Below are positions 43,791 through 54,000 of a stretch of DNA of 64,000 nt, in pieces. The notes under the pieces are model-generated. The model was not told the origin of the DNA, made no database searches, and worked only from the letters and a program-made list of their open reading frames with translations. This stretch comes from Marinobacter salexigens (GTDB lineage: Bacteria; Pseudomonadota; Gammaproteobacteria; Pseudomonadales; Oleiphilaceae), in contig NZ_JAHKPV010000019.1 of NCBI RefSeq assembly GCF_018860765.1, forward strand, positions 573,636-637,635. The letters are read 5' to 3'. Numbering within the stretch: position 1 is the stretch's first letter; each line of letters begins with the position of its first letter. Position numbers and translations under genes: made by a program.

Positions 43791-45464
43791 TTGCCCGATA
43801 ACAACAAAACGCCGGGGCTGTTGGAGTTTGACTATATCGTAGCAGGTGCGGGAACAGCCGGTTGCCTGTTGGCTAACCGCTTGAGCGCGAACCCCAAAAA
43901 CAGGGTGCTATTGATCGAAGCCGGAGGAAGGGATAACTACCACTGGATTCATATTCCAGTGGGCTACCTCTACTGTATCGACAATCCACGCACCGACTGG
44001 TGCTTTCGTACCGAGCCTGCACCGGGACTCAACAACCGGTCCCTGATATACCCTCGTGGTAAGACTCTGGGTGGCTGCTCAAGTATCAACGGTATGCTGT
44101 ACATCCGCGGCCAAGCCCGAGATTACAATCGGTGGGCAGACATAACCGGCGATGACGCCTGGAGCTGGGACAATTGCCTGCCTGATTTTATGCGTCACGA
44201 AGATCATCACAGCTTGGACAATGGCGGCCCGGAAGATAGCGCCCAAAAGCTCTTCCACGGCCATGGCGGTGAATGGCGAGTGGAGCGCCAAAGACTGAAA
44301 TGGAAGGTGCTCGAAGACTTTGCAGAGGCGGCAGTTCAAGCTGGTATTCCACGCACACATGACTTCAATCGCGGTGACAACGAAGGCGTTGACTATTTCG
44401 AGGTAAACCAACGCGCAGGCTGGCGCTGGAATACCTCCAAAGCCTTTTTAAGAAATGCCTCCAAACGCCCAAACTTAACGGTTTGGCACTCTACTCAGGT
44501 GTTAAGTCTGGAGATGGACACAACCGGGGAAAAGCCCAGATGCACCGGTGTACGCGTGGCTAGCGCCAGCTCAGGCAGCGAAAGGGTCGCAACGGCCCAT
44601 CGCGAAGTCATTCTCTCGGCTGGCTCGATAGGCTCTCCACAACTGTTGCAGCTATCGGGCATAGGGCCGTCCGACTTGCTTCATACGTTGAACATTCCTG
44701 TGGTTGTAGACCTACCAGGAGTCGGTGAGAATTTTCAGGATCACTTGCAGATACGCTCTGTTTACAAGGTGAAAAACGCCCTTACCCTAAACACCATGGC
44801 CAACTCCTTGTTGGGTAAGGCAAGGATTGGTCTCGAATACCTACTAAAACGCTCAGGCCCCATGAGCATGGCGCCTTCACAGCTGTGCACCTTTACCCGC
44901 AGCTCGGATGAATACGACTATGCCAACATCCAGTACCATGTTCAGCCTCTGAGTCTGGATGCCTTCGGGCAACCCCTGCACGACTTCCCGGCTATTACCG
45001 CTAGTGTCTGCAACCTCAACCCCACCAGCAGGGGTACTGTGCGTATCCGCAGCCGCAACCCGCTGGAGGCGCCGGCTATTGCACCCAATTATCTGAGCAC
45101 ACCGGAAGACCGGAAAGTCGCGGCAGATTCACTGCGGGTGACACGCCGTATCGCCGGGCAACCAGCCTTCTCAAAATACCAACCCGAGGAGTACAAGCCC
45201 GGGCCCCACTACCAAACCGACGATGAATTGAGCCGTTTGGCTGGCGACATAGGCACCACCATTTTTCACCCCGTGGGCACCACTCGCATGGGGCGAGCAG
45301 ACGATGCAATGGCAGTGGTTGACTCGCACCTGCGAGTGAGGGGCGTAAATGGTTTGCGCGTGGTGGACGCAGGAGTAATGCCAGTTATCACCAGCGGCAA
45401 CACCAATTCACCAACTCTGATGATTGCGGAAAAAGCAGCGAGCTGGATTCTGGCGGGCGATTAG
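43791..45464 (+). CDS. GMC-family FAD oxidoreductase (choline dehydrogenase-like)
   Basis: 557 residues. N-terminal FAD motif DYIVAGAGTAGCLLANRLS, GMC signature GKTLGGCSSINGMLYIRGQA, second signature SAGSIGSPQLLQLSGIG, and C-terminal catalytic His/Asn region GTTRMGR ... GNTNSPTLMIAEKA. Oxidises alcohols; choline dehydrogenase, alkanol dehydrogenase (AlkJ type) and others share this architecture, and no betaine genes are adjacent. Initiation is at TTG 43791 behind TAGGAGAAACAACC. Its last four bases overlap the convergent gene. Confidence 0.92.
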   Translation: MPDNNKTPGLLEFDYIVAGAGTAGCLLANRLSANPKNRVLLIEAGGRDNYHWIHIPVGYLYCIDNPRTDWCFRTEPAPGLNNRSLIYPRGKTLGGCSSINGMLYIRGQARDYNRWADITGDDAWSWDNCLPDFMRHEDHHSLDNGGPEDSAQKLFHGHGGEWRVERQRLKWKVLEDFAEAAVQAGIPRTHDFNRGDNEGVDYFEVNQRAGWRWNTSKAFLRNASKRPNLTVWHSTQVLSLEMDTTGEKPRCTGVRVASASSGSERVATAHREVILSAGSIGSPQLLQLSGIGPSDLLHTLNIPVVVDLPGVGENFQDHLQIRSVYKVKNALTLNTMANSLLGKARIGLEYLLKRSGPMSMAPSQLCTFTRSSDEYDYANIQYHVQPLSLDAFGQPLHDFPAITASVCNLNPTSRGTVRIRSRNPLEAPAIAPNYLSTPEDRKVAADSLRVTRRIAGQPAFSKYQPEEYKPGPHYQTDDELSRLAGDIGTTIFHPVGTTRMGRADDAMAVVDSHLRVRGVNGLRVVDAGVMPVITSGNTNSPTLMIAEKAASWILAGD

Positions 45465-46141
45465 GCCGTGCCAGAAGCTAGCCTCACAATATCTTCGTAT
45501 TGACGCACCTGAACAACCTGCTCTGCCACCGGCTCCATGGCCAATGAGCAGGCCTCGTTAATCATGGCAGACGCAACGGTTTGTGCTTCTATCCCCCGAT
45601 ATTTCTCCAAGGGCCCCAAAAGCACCCTGTTGATCAGCGGCATAGCTCTTGCGCCAATCGCTTCCCCAAGACGGTGCTCTGACCGATCGCCCAGTAGCAG
45701 GCTCGGGTGATAAATAGACAGATAGGGATATCCCAGTTTTTTTACAGCATCTTCCAGTTCGCCTTTGACCCGATTGTAAAAAATAGTCGAGGAGGATGAG
45801 GCCCCAATCGCAGACATCAAAATAAACCCACGCCCACCTGCTGCGCGGCCAAGCTCGGCGGCTTGCAGGCAGTAGCCGTAATCCACCTTACGAAACTGCT
45901 CCTGAGAGCCAGCCGCTTTGATCGTCGTGCCCAGACAGCAAACGACCACATCCACCTCAAAAAGCTCTGTATAATCGGCCATGCAATCGAAATCTATTTC
46001 CTGCTGACGCAGCTTTTCGTGAGCAGAATTCAGAAGTTTGCGAACAGGTACAACCACCGACTCAACGTCTTCACGAGCCAACAGCCCTTCAAGGACCAAC
46101 CCTCCGGTCAGGCCGGTGGCACCCAGCAATAGCACATTCAT
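45461..46141 (-). CDS. NAD(P)-binding protein (HTATIP2/YbjT-like)
   Basis: 226-residue atypical short-chain dehydrogenase: Rossmann motif LLLGATGLTGGLVLEGLL, VVCCLGTTIKAAGS, FILMSAIGASSSS (Ser) and YNRVKGELEDAVKKLGY (Tyr-x-Lys-like NRVK). Related to nucleoside-diphosphate-sugar epimerases and human TIP30. Function unknown. Overlaps the GMC gene end to end by four bases. Confidence 0.86.
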   Translation of the reverse strand: MNVLLLGATGLTGGLVLEGLLAREDVESVVVPVRKLLNSAHEKLRQQEIDFDCMADYTELFEVDVVVCCLGTTIKAAGSQEQFRKVDYGYCLQAAELGRAAGGRGFILMSAIGASSSSTIFYNRVKGELEDAVKKLGYPYLSIYHPSLLLGDRSEHRLGEAIGARAMPLINRVLLGPLEKYRGIEAQTVASAMINEACSLAMEPVAEQVVQVRQYEDIVRLASGTA

Positions 46142-46223
46142 AACGTTCTCTTTTATTTTTCCCAGATACTCATCGTACCAAACATCCGCCTTGATCTATG
46201 AACTGGTGATGCCCGAGAGTTGC

Positions 46224-46919
46224 TTACAGATCCTTCAGATATTTTAGACCCGAAAGCTGGTCCATCTGGCCACGAATCCAGAATGCCCGTTCTCTTACAT
46301 AGGGCGATGGCGATGCAGCACTAAACACCTTAGGATTCGGCAACACCGCAGCAAGCCGGGCCGACTGACTGGCAGAGAGCTGATGCGCAGAGATTCCAAA
46401 GTGAGCCTTACTGGCAGCTTCCACACCATATATGCCAGGCCCAAATTCGGCGATATTCAGATACACCTCAAGAATCCGCCGCTTGGACCAAAGTGCGTCA
46501 ACGGCAAGTGCGAGCCCGGCCTCCAGAGCTTTACGAATAAAACTACGGCCATTCCAGAGGAACAGGTTTTTTGCGGTTTGCTGGGTAATCGTGCTGGCGC
46601 CCCGAAGCCCTTCTCCAGCATGGTACTCTGCCAACGCGCTTTGGATTGCTGAAAAATCAACGCCCCAATGAGCTGGAAACCGTTGATCCTCGCTGGCCAC
46701 AACCGCAAGCGGCATCCAGGGTGAAATTTCCGGCAGACTAACCCATGTATGCTCTATTTCTTTAGTCGGGTTGGCATAGCTATAACCGAGCATAAACGCC
46801 GAGGTTGGCGGATTTACATACCGGAACAGGATTAACACGGAGAAAACCGTCAATAGTACAATCGTCAGCGCCCAAGCAGCCCCGCGAAACAGTCGCTTTG
46901 CGACGGATTTACGAGCCAT
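46224..46919 (-). CDS. mtgA: Monofunctional peptidoglycan glycosyltransferase
   Basis: 231-residue membrane enzyme polymerising lipid II into glycan strands. N-terminal helix about 12-35, then glycosyltransferase-51 motifs [15 protein letters not shown] (catalytic Glu), [28 protein letters not shown] and [21 protein letters not shown] used ATG 46919; a GTG two codons earlier is an alternative. The start overlaps the lipid kinase stop by 11 bp. Confidence 0.94.
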   Translation of the reverse strand: MARKSVAKRLFRGAAWALTIVLLTVFSVLILFRYVNPPTSAFMLGYSYANPTKEIEHTWVSLPEISPWMPLAVVASEDQRFPAHWGVDFSAIQSALAEYHAGEGLRGASTITQQTAKNLFLWNGRSFIRKALEAGLALAVDALWSKRRILEVYLNIAEFGPGIYGVEAASKAHFGISAHQLSASQSARLAAVLPNPKVFSAASPSPYVRERAFWIRGQMDQLSGLKYLKDL

Positions 46920-47832
46920 ATACACCCTGTTGTTGAGAGCCGGACCGGCTACTTTCAGCTTCTCCGGTACGCACTACCGAAACACCAATTACCCGAAGAC
47001 AATGCTTCCGGCACACCACCTGCAGTGGTGTTTTACCTGCTTCATCGCCGTCCACCGTCACAGTTTTCGGTTTTGACGTAATAACGTCGCAGCGCTTACC
47101 CTTCAGGTGCACCACCGTGCTAGTGCGATTCGGGGATTTACCGCTAAACCGAACCATAAGAAAAGTGAGCAATAGCTGAATCAAGGGGCGTGGTTTTACG
47201 GCAATAATATCGAGCATTCCATCATCAGCAGTTGCTTGCGGAATCTCATTCCCACCCCCAAAGAAGGCTCCGCTGGATACCGCAATCGATAGCCAGCGGC
47301 CCCGTACAAATGCTTCATCGCATGTTAGTTCTGCATGAAAGCCGCGTTTGGCATTTACTCGTCGTAGCAGCTCAAAGCCATAGCTGAAGCGACCAAACAG
47401 CTTTTTGGCGGCGCCTTGTGATTCTCTGGCCGGGAGCGTACCCAAGCCAACATGGGCTACATTAAGAAAAATTCCGTCACCGAACTCCGCTACATCAACT
47501 TGCTGAGTAGCCCCTCGTTGAACCAGCTCACACACCGCATCCGGATCTTCCGGCAAATCAAGGTTGCGGGCAAAATCATTGGCGGTGCCCGAGGGTAATA
47601 CTGCCAGCGTTGCATTGCGCTCAAGGCACAACTGGGCTCCGGCATTTACCGAACCGTCGCCACCAGCCACCATAACAATGTCGTCAGATTTTACCTGCGC
47701 CTTCCAACCCTGCTCTTGAAAGTCGCAACAGCTTGGGTTCGTAATACCAGCGTTAGCCAGATGTTCTAGCCAAAAGTCTCTCCCTCTCTGGCCATCGCCT
47801 GCTTCCGGGTTTGCAACCAGCCAATAATTCAT
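46909..47832 (-). CDS. Diacylglycerol kinase-like lipid kinase
   Basis: 307-residue member of the DAGK catalytic family (YegS/DgkB type), with [20 protein letters not shown] and [19 protein letters not shown] for nucleotide binding, [14 protein letters not shown] and [13 protein letters not shown]. Phosphorylates a lipid such as diacylglycerol or phosphatidylglycerol. Translated together with mtgA, linking lipid and peptidoglycan metabolism. Confidence 0.9.
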   Translation of the reverse strand: MNYWLVANPEAGDGQRGRDFWLEHLANAGITNPSCCDFQEQGWKAQVKSDDIVMVAGGDGSVNAGAQLCLERNATLAVLPSGTANDFARNLDLPEDPDAVCELVQRGATQQVDVAEFGDGIFLNVAHVGLGTLPARESQGAAKKLFGRFSYGFELLRRVNAKRGFHAELTCDEAFVRGRWLSIAVSSGAFFGGGNEIPQATADDGMLDIIAVKPRPLIQLLLTFLMVRFSGKSPNRTSTVVHLKGKRCDVITSKPKTVTVDGDEAGKTPLQVVCRKHCLRVIGVSVVRTGEAESSRSGSQQQGVYGS

Positions 47833-47960
47833 ACCATCAAGATCTCTGTCGCAGCTTCAAAAAGTCCCTCAACACCCCATTAACAATACCTCAAAGGTTA
47901 CCGTTCCGACGTTACGATTAGGACACCGGAGCCAATGGTATTGATCTGCCAGAGCGCTCC

Positions 47961-48851
47961 TTAGACGGGGCGTTTTTGAGACACCACCAGAGCGACCCCC
48001 GCAATAGACACAATGCCGCCAATGATAGCCAGTACGCCCAAGCGCTCATCAAACAGCCAGAAGGCTTCCAGAGCGGTTACCGGAGGGACAAGATAGAATA
48101 GGCTGGCCACCTGGGAAGCCGCACCCCGGCGGATCAGCCACATCAATAGCAATATGGCGCCAATGGAAACACCCAAAACCAGCCAGGCCATGGAAAGCTG
48201 AAGCGGCACTGACCACACCACCTCACGGGTTTCGAGCAGGAGTGCGCCAAGTGCGAAGAACGTGGTGGCGGCGCCATATTGAATAATGGTGCCAGCCACC
48301 AAATCCGCACCTGTACCATGGCGCTTTTGATACACAGTACCCAGAGAAATTCCTGACAAGGCAAGCAGTGCCCATATCAGCGTCCATAAAGGGAAACTCT
48401 CACCCGGATTGCCTGCCCCGCCAAACTTCTCTAGCAAAACCAGCGTTACACCCAGAAGGCCAAGCCCCAAACCCAACCATTGCCGCCATGAAACGGCTTC
48501 TTTTAGAACAACAACAGCAACACCCGCCGTCACCAGTGGCTGCAAGCCTACCACCAAAGACACTATCCCAGAGGGCATTCCACCCTGAATTGCGTAGTAA
48601 ACACCACCAAGATAACAGCCGTGGACCAGCAGGCCTGTTACCGCAAGATGCCTTGCAGCCCTCCAACCAGGCCAACGGGTTTTGAGCATAGCGGCAAGCC
48701 CAGCAAGTAGGCCTAGCGTCAGCAGCATGCGAATCAAAAGAAGAGTAAATGGCTCAGCATAGGGCAAGCCATACTTGGCACCGATAAATCCGGTGCTCCA
48801 CAGCCACACGAACAGTGCGGGAACAAAAAAAGAGTAAAACAAGGATTGCAT
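47961..48851 (-). CDS. EamA/DMT-family transporter
   Basis: 296-residue protein with ten predicted helices in two EamA repeats (first FVWLWSTGFIGAKYGLPYAE; second LWALLALSGISLGTVYQKRHG). Typical of metabolite or drug exporters such as RhaT/YdcZ relatives; substrate unknown. Monocistronic. Confidence 0.92.
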   Translation of the reverse strand: MQSLFYSFFVPALFVWLWSTGFIGAKYGLPYAEPFTLLLIRMLLTLGLLAGLAAMLKTRWPGWRAARHLAVTGLLVHGCYLGGVYYAIQGGMPSGIVSLVVGLQPLVTAGVAVVVLKEAVSWRQWLGLGLGLLGVTLVLLEKFGGAGNPGESFPLWTLIWALLALSGISLGTVYQKRHGTGADLVAGTIIQYGAATTFFALGALLLETREVVWSVPLQLSMAWLVLGVSIGAILLLMWLIRRGAASQVASLFYLVPPVTALEAFWLFDERLGVLAIIGGIVSIAGVALVVSQKRPV

Positions 48852-48881
48852 AGCTGGCTGCCGAGGTCAGATTTCCAAAGC

Positions 48882-48907
48882 GCGAGCCAGTGTAGCGGCT
48901 GGCTCGC
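48882..48907. terminator. Hairpin downstream of the TIGR02647 gene
   Basis: Nine-bp arms GCGAGCCAG/CTGGCTCGC with eight-base loop, 71 bp beyond the TIGR02647 stop on the minus strand and just upstream of the EamA gene. Short T-content only; probable terminator. Confidence 0.5.
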
Positions 48908-48977
48908 TTGCGGAACAGAGACAGACCTCCGACTGTGTAGCCATTACAAATAGCTCTCGGGGTCGCGTTGCGAACAC

Positions 48978-49214
48978 TTAGGTCGTGAGGATGGACTGAA
49001 GTTTCTGGGTCAGCTCCACAGCTTCACTACCCATAGGCGTGAGATAGCCGCCGTCGTCCCGTGTAATCAGTCCCTTGGCATAAAGACGCTCCGCGGCGTG
49101 CACGGTTTCTGGTGCAGCATCGCCCTGATGCACTTTAATACCAGCCTGACCCGAAGAGGATTCAAACTGTGACAATAGATTGAGCTCTGCAATATGATCT
49201 GAAGAGAATGGCAT
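48978..49214 (-). CDS. TIGR02647 family protein
   Basis: 78-residue conserved hypothetical protein of gammaproteobacteria, with FSSDHIAELNLLSQFESSS at the start and ERLYAKGLITRDDGGYLTPM in the C-terminal half, resembling a short winged-helix-like fold. Function unknown. GGAAATAC precedes the ATG. Lies 26 bp behind the coiled-coil periplasmic protein gene. Confidence 0.85.
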   Translation of the reverse strand: MPFSSDHIAELNLLSQFESSSGQAGIKVHQGDAAPETVHAAERLYAKGLITRDDGGYLTPMGSEAVELTQKLQSILTT

Positions 49215-49240
49215 TGTATTTCCTTGTCTGGTTTTGGTGG

Positions 49241-49717
49241 TCAGATACTTTCTTTTCTTTTTTTCTGCTCAAGGGTTAAGTTTTGCTCAGTTTCATTCCA
49301 CTGTTCAGAAAGTGCTTCATAAGCCTCTGAAAAGCCTTTCTTAGCCCGCTCCCATGCCGTTGCTGAGCTAGCCTTGAGTTCGTTATACCAGTTTTGCACT
49401 CTTTCACGTTGCTCACGCAGGGACGCCAGACTGTCTTTTGAGCGTTCCCGCGCCGTGTTACTCATTTCATCCCAGTTTTCCGAAAGCTCTTGTTCAAGTT
49501 CTGCAATACGTTCATCTAACGTCGAGAGCGCCCGGTTAATGGAATCCTCCGCCTGATCCTTCTGGTCGGCCCCATATTCCTGCAATGCTTCTCCAAGCTC
49601 TCGGGTTTCCTGTTTGAGGTTTTCCACCGAGCGATTATCTGTTTCAGCCTGCAGCTGTGAGCTAAACACACACAAGGCAGAAACTAAAAGGGCAAACGCT
49701 GTGGGTCTTGCATTCAT
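49241..49717 (-). CDS. Periplasmic coiled-coil protein (158 aa)
   Basis: Signal peptide MNARPTAFALLVSALCVFSS, cleavage near QLQA, then an almost entirely helical, Glu/Arg/Lys/Gln-rich body (about 30-158) with heptad pattern, e.g. STLDERIAELEQELSENWD. ATG 49717 is preceded by GGAGAC. No enzyme motif. Possibly an envelope stress or membrane-associated structural protein; family not recognised. Confidence 0.65.
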   Translation of the reverse strand: MNARPTAFALLVSALCVFSSQLQAETDNRSVENLKQETRELGEALQEYGADQKDQAEDSINRALSTLDERIAELEQELSENWDEMSNTARERSKDSLASLREQRERVQNWYNELKASSATAWERAKKGFSEAYEALSEQWNETEQNLTLEQKKRKESI

Positions 49718-49966
49718 AGATGTCTCCGGAGCTAGGTTATTCAAGAATAGCAGTAGCACCACCATAACAATATCCCGACCAACAGCTTATCTTATAAAAG
49801 CTTAATAAACTGACAATAAAACTCGGCTATATCAATAAAAACAAAATCTTAAATACCTAGTTGGAACATAGAAATCGACCTAGACGGACTCCGCAGACAG
49901 TTGACGTTTGTGCATCATCCGAGCCTGTGCCATTTTGAAATGGAAGCCAAGCAAAGAGGAATAGTT

Positions 49967-50143
49967 ATGCTCTATTGGGCTGTAGTTTGTCTTGTTATTG
50001 CCATCATTGCCGGTGTCCTTGGTTTTGGGGGCATTGCAGGCACGGCGGCTGGTATCGCCAAAGTCCTGTTTTTTATCTTCTTAGTTTTGTTGGTGATTTC
50101 TCTTGTTGCCAATGCTGTACGCGGACGTGGACCAAAGATATAG
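49967..50143 (+). CDS. DUF1328 small membrane protein
   Basis: 58 residues, two transmembrane helices ([20 protein letters not shown] and [17 protein letters not shown]) and the family motif [14 protein letters not shown], ending RGRGPKI. DUF1328 (YtjA-like) proteins are widespread stress-associated membrane proteins of unknown role. ATG 49967 follows AGAGGAATAG. Divergent from the coiled-coil gene. Confidence 0.88.
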   Translation: MLYWAVVCLVIAIIAGVLGFGGIAGTAAGIAKVLFFIFLVLLVISLVANAVRGRGPKI

Positions 50144-50166
50144 AGTCCTGTCTGACGCGATTTTCG

Positions 50167-50193
50167 GCCCGGGCGCTTTCTAAGCGCCCGGGC
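50167..50193. terminator. Strong GC hairpin after the DUF1328 gene
   Basis: Perfect 12-bp arms GCCCGGGCGCTT/AAGCGCCCGGGC with a three-base loop, 24 bases after the stop. The T-run lies on the left side (TTTTC), so it would terminate best on the minus strand, though the gene it follows is on the plus strand. Confidence 0.5.
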
Positions 50194-50342
50194 ACCGAAT
50201 TAGCCCTCTCCAGCACCGCCCGTAACATTTCACCCACAATACGAAATATCATTTCTTGCCGGTAACGCCGTATAATCTATGTTGTCCATGTTTTAATATT
50301 ACTCGCAGCATGATTATTGATAGCGCTTCCCGTGAGTTGCAA

Positions 50343-51041
50343 ATGATACACTTCCGAAAACTCGCACTGCCCTTTCTAATCGCTCTCGTCTGGTTACCTG
50401 CACCGGTTGCGGCGGACACTATCAAGCGTATTGTCCACCCTGATGGCAGAGTGGAATTTACCAATGTTAAAACCAGCAGTCGTGGTCGGGCCTCAAGTAA
50501 AAACGAGACAGTTTTTCGCTACAAGGACGATAACGGCGTTGTTGCCTACAGCGGCACGCAGCCTGACGTGGCGAGCTTCGACGTTATCAGCTTCTATTGC
50601 TACGCTTGCGATCCAGACTCCCACGTAAACTGGCGTACAACGCCCCTCTTTACCGGCCGCTACGACACAGAAATCAAAACAGCTGCTCTGGAATACGGAG
50701 TAGACCCCGCGCTGGTGCGCGCAGTCATTCATGCGGAATCCGCGTTCAATGAAAAGGCGCTATCCCCTGTGGGTGCTCAAGGGCTAATGCAACTGATGCC
50801 GGGAACGGCGTTGGAAGTTGGCGTGCAGAATGCGATGGTTGCAGCAGACAACATTCGTGGTGGAGTGACCTACCTCGCCAAAATGCTGGAACGCTTCAAG
50901 GGTAATACCCGGTTGGCAACCGCTGCCTACAATGCAGGACCGGGCACCGTGAGCCGTTACGGAGGCATACCGCCCTACGCTGAAACCAAGGCGTATGTTG
51001 AGAGAGTCGGCATACTGCATGAGCGCTACGCGAGCAATTAA
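50343..51041 (+). CDS. Lytic transglycosylase, SLT domain
   Basis: 232 residues with signal peptide MIHFRKLALPFLIALVWLPA (cleavage near VAA). Residues 25-100 hold a DUF4124-like region (IKRIVHPDGRVEFTNV and YKDDNGVVAYSG), followed by the SLT domain: EYGVDPALVRAVIHAESAFN with catalytic Glu, SPVGAQGLMQLMPGTA, YLAKMLERFKGN and ATAAYNAGPGTV. Cleaves peptidoglycan in the periplasm. ATG 50343 has a weak ribosome site; ATG 50310 is the alternative but spoils the signal peptide. Confidence 0.9.
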   Translation: MIHFRKLALPFLIALVWLPAPVAADTIKRIVHPDGRVEFTNVKTSSRGRASSKNETVFRYKDDNGVVAYSGTQPDVASFDVISFYCYACDPDSHVNWRTTPLFTGRYDTEIKTAALEYGVDPALVRAVIHAESAFNEKALSPVGAQGLMQLMPGTALEVGVQNAMVAADNIRGGVTYLAKMLERFKGNTRLATAAYNAGPGTVSRYGGIPPYAETKAYVERVGILHERYASN

Positions 51042-51092
51042 GCCGAACTCTGGAAGCCTCATCCCTGAGAGCTTCCAGCGATAGGATTAACG

Positions 51093-54000
51093 TTACTCAG
51101 ACGCTGCAATCAGACTAGCGTTACCTCCGGCCGCTGTCGTATCTACACATAGATGACGCTCAATTACAAAACGCTGATCGAGCGTGTGTTCTGTAATTAG
51201 CGGAAGCAGTGCACCATCGCGCTTGGCCAGCGCCAAACGATACTGGCGCAAGAGAATCTGGTCAGCACAGCTTACAACGGCTTCAAAGCCGCTGGCATTA
51301 GCAAGCACTTCCGGCTCCAGAAGCCCCTCAACGCCCACTATCGGCAAGCCAGCCTGAGCTGCACGACCGACAGAGTCGTCAATACCCGGTGCAATAACCA
51401 CCACTTTGTTGCCTTGAGACAGGGCCATGGCGGCCTGTGCCAATGCGGTTTCTTTGTCTGGCCCCAAACACAAAACCGTTCCGCGAGGGTAGTTGGAAAG
51501 CCGGTTGAGTTCGCCCGTTGGTCCCGGCAACTCTTCAACCTGCGCATCTAGGGGGGCAGGCACCTTGCCGAAAACCGGCTCCATGGATTGGATTCTGGCT
51601 TTGGGAGCTGGCACGGTAAGTTTGCTCAGCTTACCAGCCAGCCCTTCGAGTTTTTTGCCATCAACAGCATTTGCACCAGCTTCTGCAGACCGCTCAGCAG
51701 TGGCACCTTTAAGGAAACGTCGAACGTACTGTGGCCCACCTGCTTTCGGACCAGTCCCGGAAAGGCCTTCCCCGCCGAATGGCTGGGAGCCAACAATCGC
51801 ACCGATCTGGTTACGGTTAACGTAGGTGTTGCCAACCTTGATACGGCTGACAATCTGGTCAACACGGTTATCAACCCGGCTATGAATGCCGAATGTGAGG
51901 CCATAGCCTTTGGCATTTACCGCATCCACAACCTTGTTTATGTCCTTCGCTTCGAATGTGGCCACATGCAGTACCGGCCCGAAGATCTCTTCTTCCATGT
52001 CTTCAATCCCGCTGACCTTCAGTACAGCAGGAGAGACGAACAGCCCTTTTTCCGGCACCGGGAGCTTTTTCAGCAAGCGCCCTTCGCGCTCGAACTTGTC
52101 GCAGTGATCCACAATTTTCTTGCGGGCAGCTTCATCGATAACCGGTCCCACATCGGTAGAGAGCGCCCAAGGATCGCCAATGCCCAGCTCTTCCATTGCC
52201 CCGTAGAGCATTTCCAGCAAGTTGTCCGCAATGTCCTTTTGCACATACAGCATGCGCAAGGCCGAACAACGCTGGCCCGCACTCTGGAACGACGATGCCA
52301 ACACATCACGAACCACCTGCTCTGGCAGGGCTGTTGAATCCACAATCATGGCGTTTAGGCCACCGGTTTCGGCCACCAGCGGTGCGTCCGGCGCCATGTT
52401 TTCCGCCATTACCTTATTGATACGCTGAGCCGTAGCCGTAGAACCGGTAAAGCAGACCCCCGCCACTCGGGAATCAGAAGTCAGTGCCGTGCCGACAGTG
52501 GCGCCCGAGCCCGGCAGAAGCTGTATGGCATCTTTGGGAATACCCGCTTCGTACATGAGCTCAACCGCACGAACGGCTAACAAAGACGTTTGCTCTGCTG
52601 GCTTGGCAACGACAACGTTACCCGCAGCCAAGTTTGCGAGGATTTGGCCAGCAAAAATCGCCAATGGAAAGTTCCACGGCGATATACAGCAAATAATGCC
52701 GCGAGCTTCACCATCGTCTTTGTAACGCAAACCTTCATTGGCATAAAACTGTGAGAAATCTACCGCCTCGCGGATTTCGGCAACACCATCCAGCAGGGAC
52801 TTACCCGCTTCGCGGGTGGTTAGCGCAAACAATTCGTCTGCGTTTTCTTCCAACAAATCACCTACTTTGCGCACACACGCAGCACGATCTTCTGCAGGCA
52901 TGGCCGACCAGCTCGCAAACCCTTGCTCAGCCGCTGTAATGGCCGCATCCACATCGGCTTCATTAGCCTGTGTGATATGCCCAACCAGATCATCTGGATT
53001 AGCCGGGTTTTTGACTTCCAGCACTTCGGTGCCGGTAACATCAGCAGCAAGCAACGGGCCTCCCGACCATTGATGACTGCGGAATGCGCCACGGCCTTCA
53101 TCAATGCGGGCAACCGTTACAGGATCGGTAATGTCCCAGCCTTTTGAGTTGCGGCGTTTGGCACCAAACAGATTGGCCGGGTGCACTATGGCCTTGCTCG
53201 ACAGGTTTTTGCCCAGCTCCCGAACCGAATCAATGGGGTCCTTGGCAATTTCCTCGGGAGTGATGCTGGTATCCACGATTTGGTTTACAAATGAACTGTT
53301 GGCGCCGTTTTCAAGCAAACGGCGCACAAGGTAGGCCAGCAGGTCGCTGTGCTTGCCTACAGGCGCGTATATTCTGCACGGCACTCCGCTCTCGCTCAGT
53401 ACCTGATTGTGCAACGATTCGCCCATACCGTGCAGGCGCTGAAACTCGTAACTCTTCAGCCCGGCGATTCCGGTCAGTTCAAGAATGGCGGATACAGAAT
53501 GGGCGTTGTGGGTCGCAAACTGCGGATAGATACGATCGCTCATGCGCACCAGCTTTTTGGCGCATGAAAGATAAGCAACGTCACTGCATGCCTTACGCGT
53601 GAACACAGGAAAGTTCGACAGACCCATGACCTGAGCACGCTTGATTTCGGCATCCCAGTAAGCGCCTTTAACCAGACGAACCATGATTCGGCGATCAAGT
53701 TTTACAGAGAGCGCGTACAGCCAGTCAAGCGTGTGGGAAGCGCGTTTGGCGAAGGCTTGCACCACCACGCCAAAACCGTCCCAGTTAGCCAATGCCGGGT
53801 CAGATAAAATGGCTTCGATAACATCCAAAGAAAGATCAAGCCGGTCCTGTTCTTCAGCATCAATATTAAAGCCCATGTTCGCAGCTGCGGCCTTCTTCGC
53901 CAGCTCAAGTGCGCGGGGAACCAACTCTTTCATTACCCGCTCTTTCTGGCCATATTCGTAGCGGGCCAGAAGGGCAGAAAGCTTGACCGAGATACCGGGG

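Noticed and set aside
51588..52337. 249-codon plus-strand frame inside putA
   Set aside because: It is antisense to the conserved P5C dehydrogenase domain, with no ribosome site or family resemblance; GC-rich coding sequence often yields such frames.
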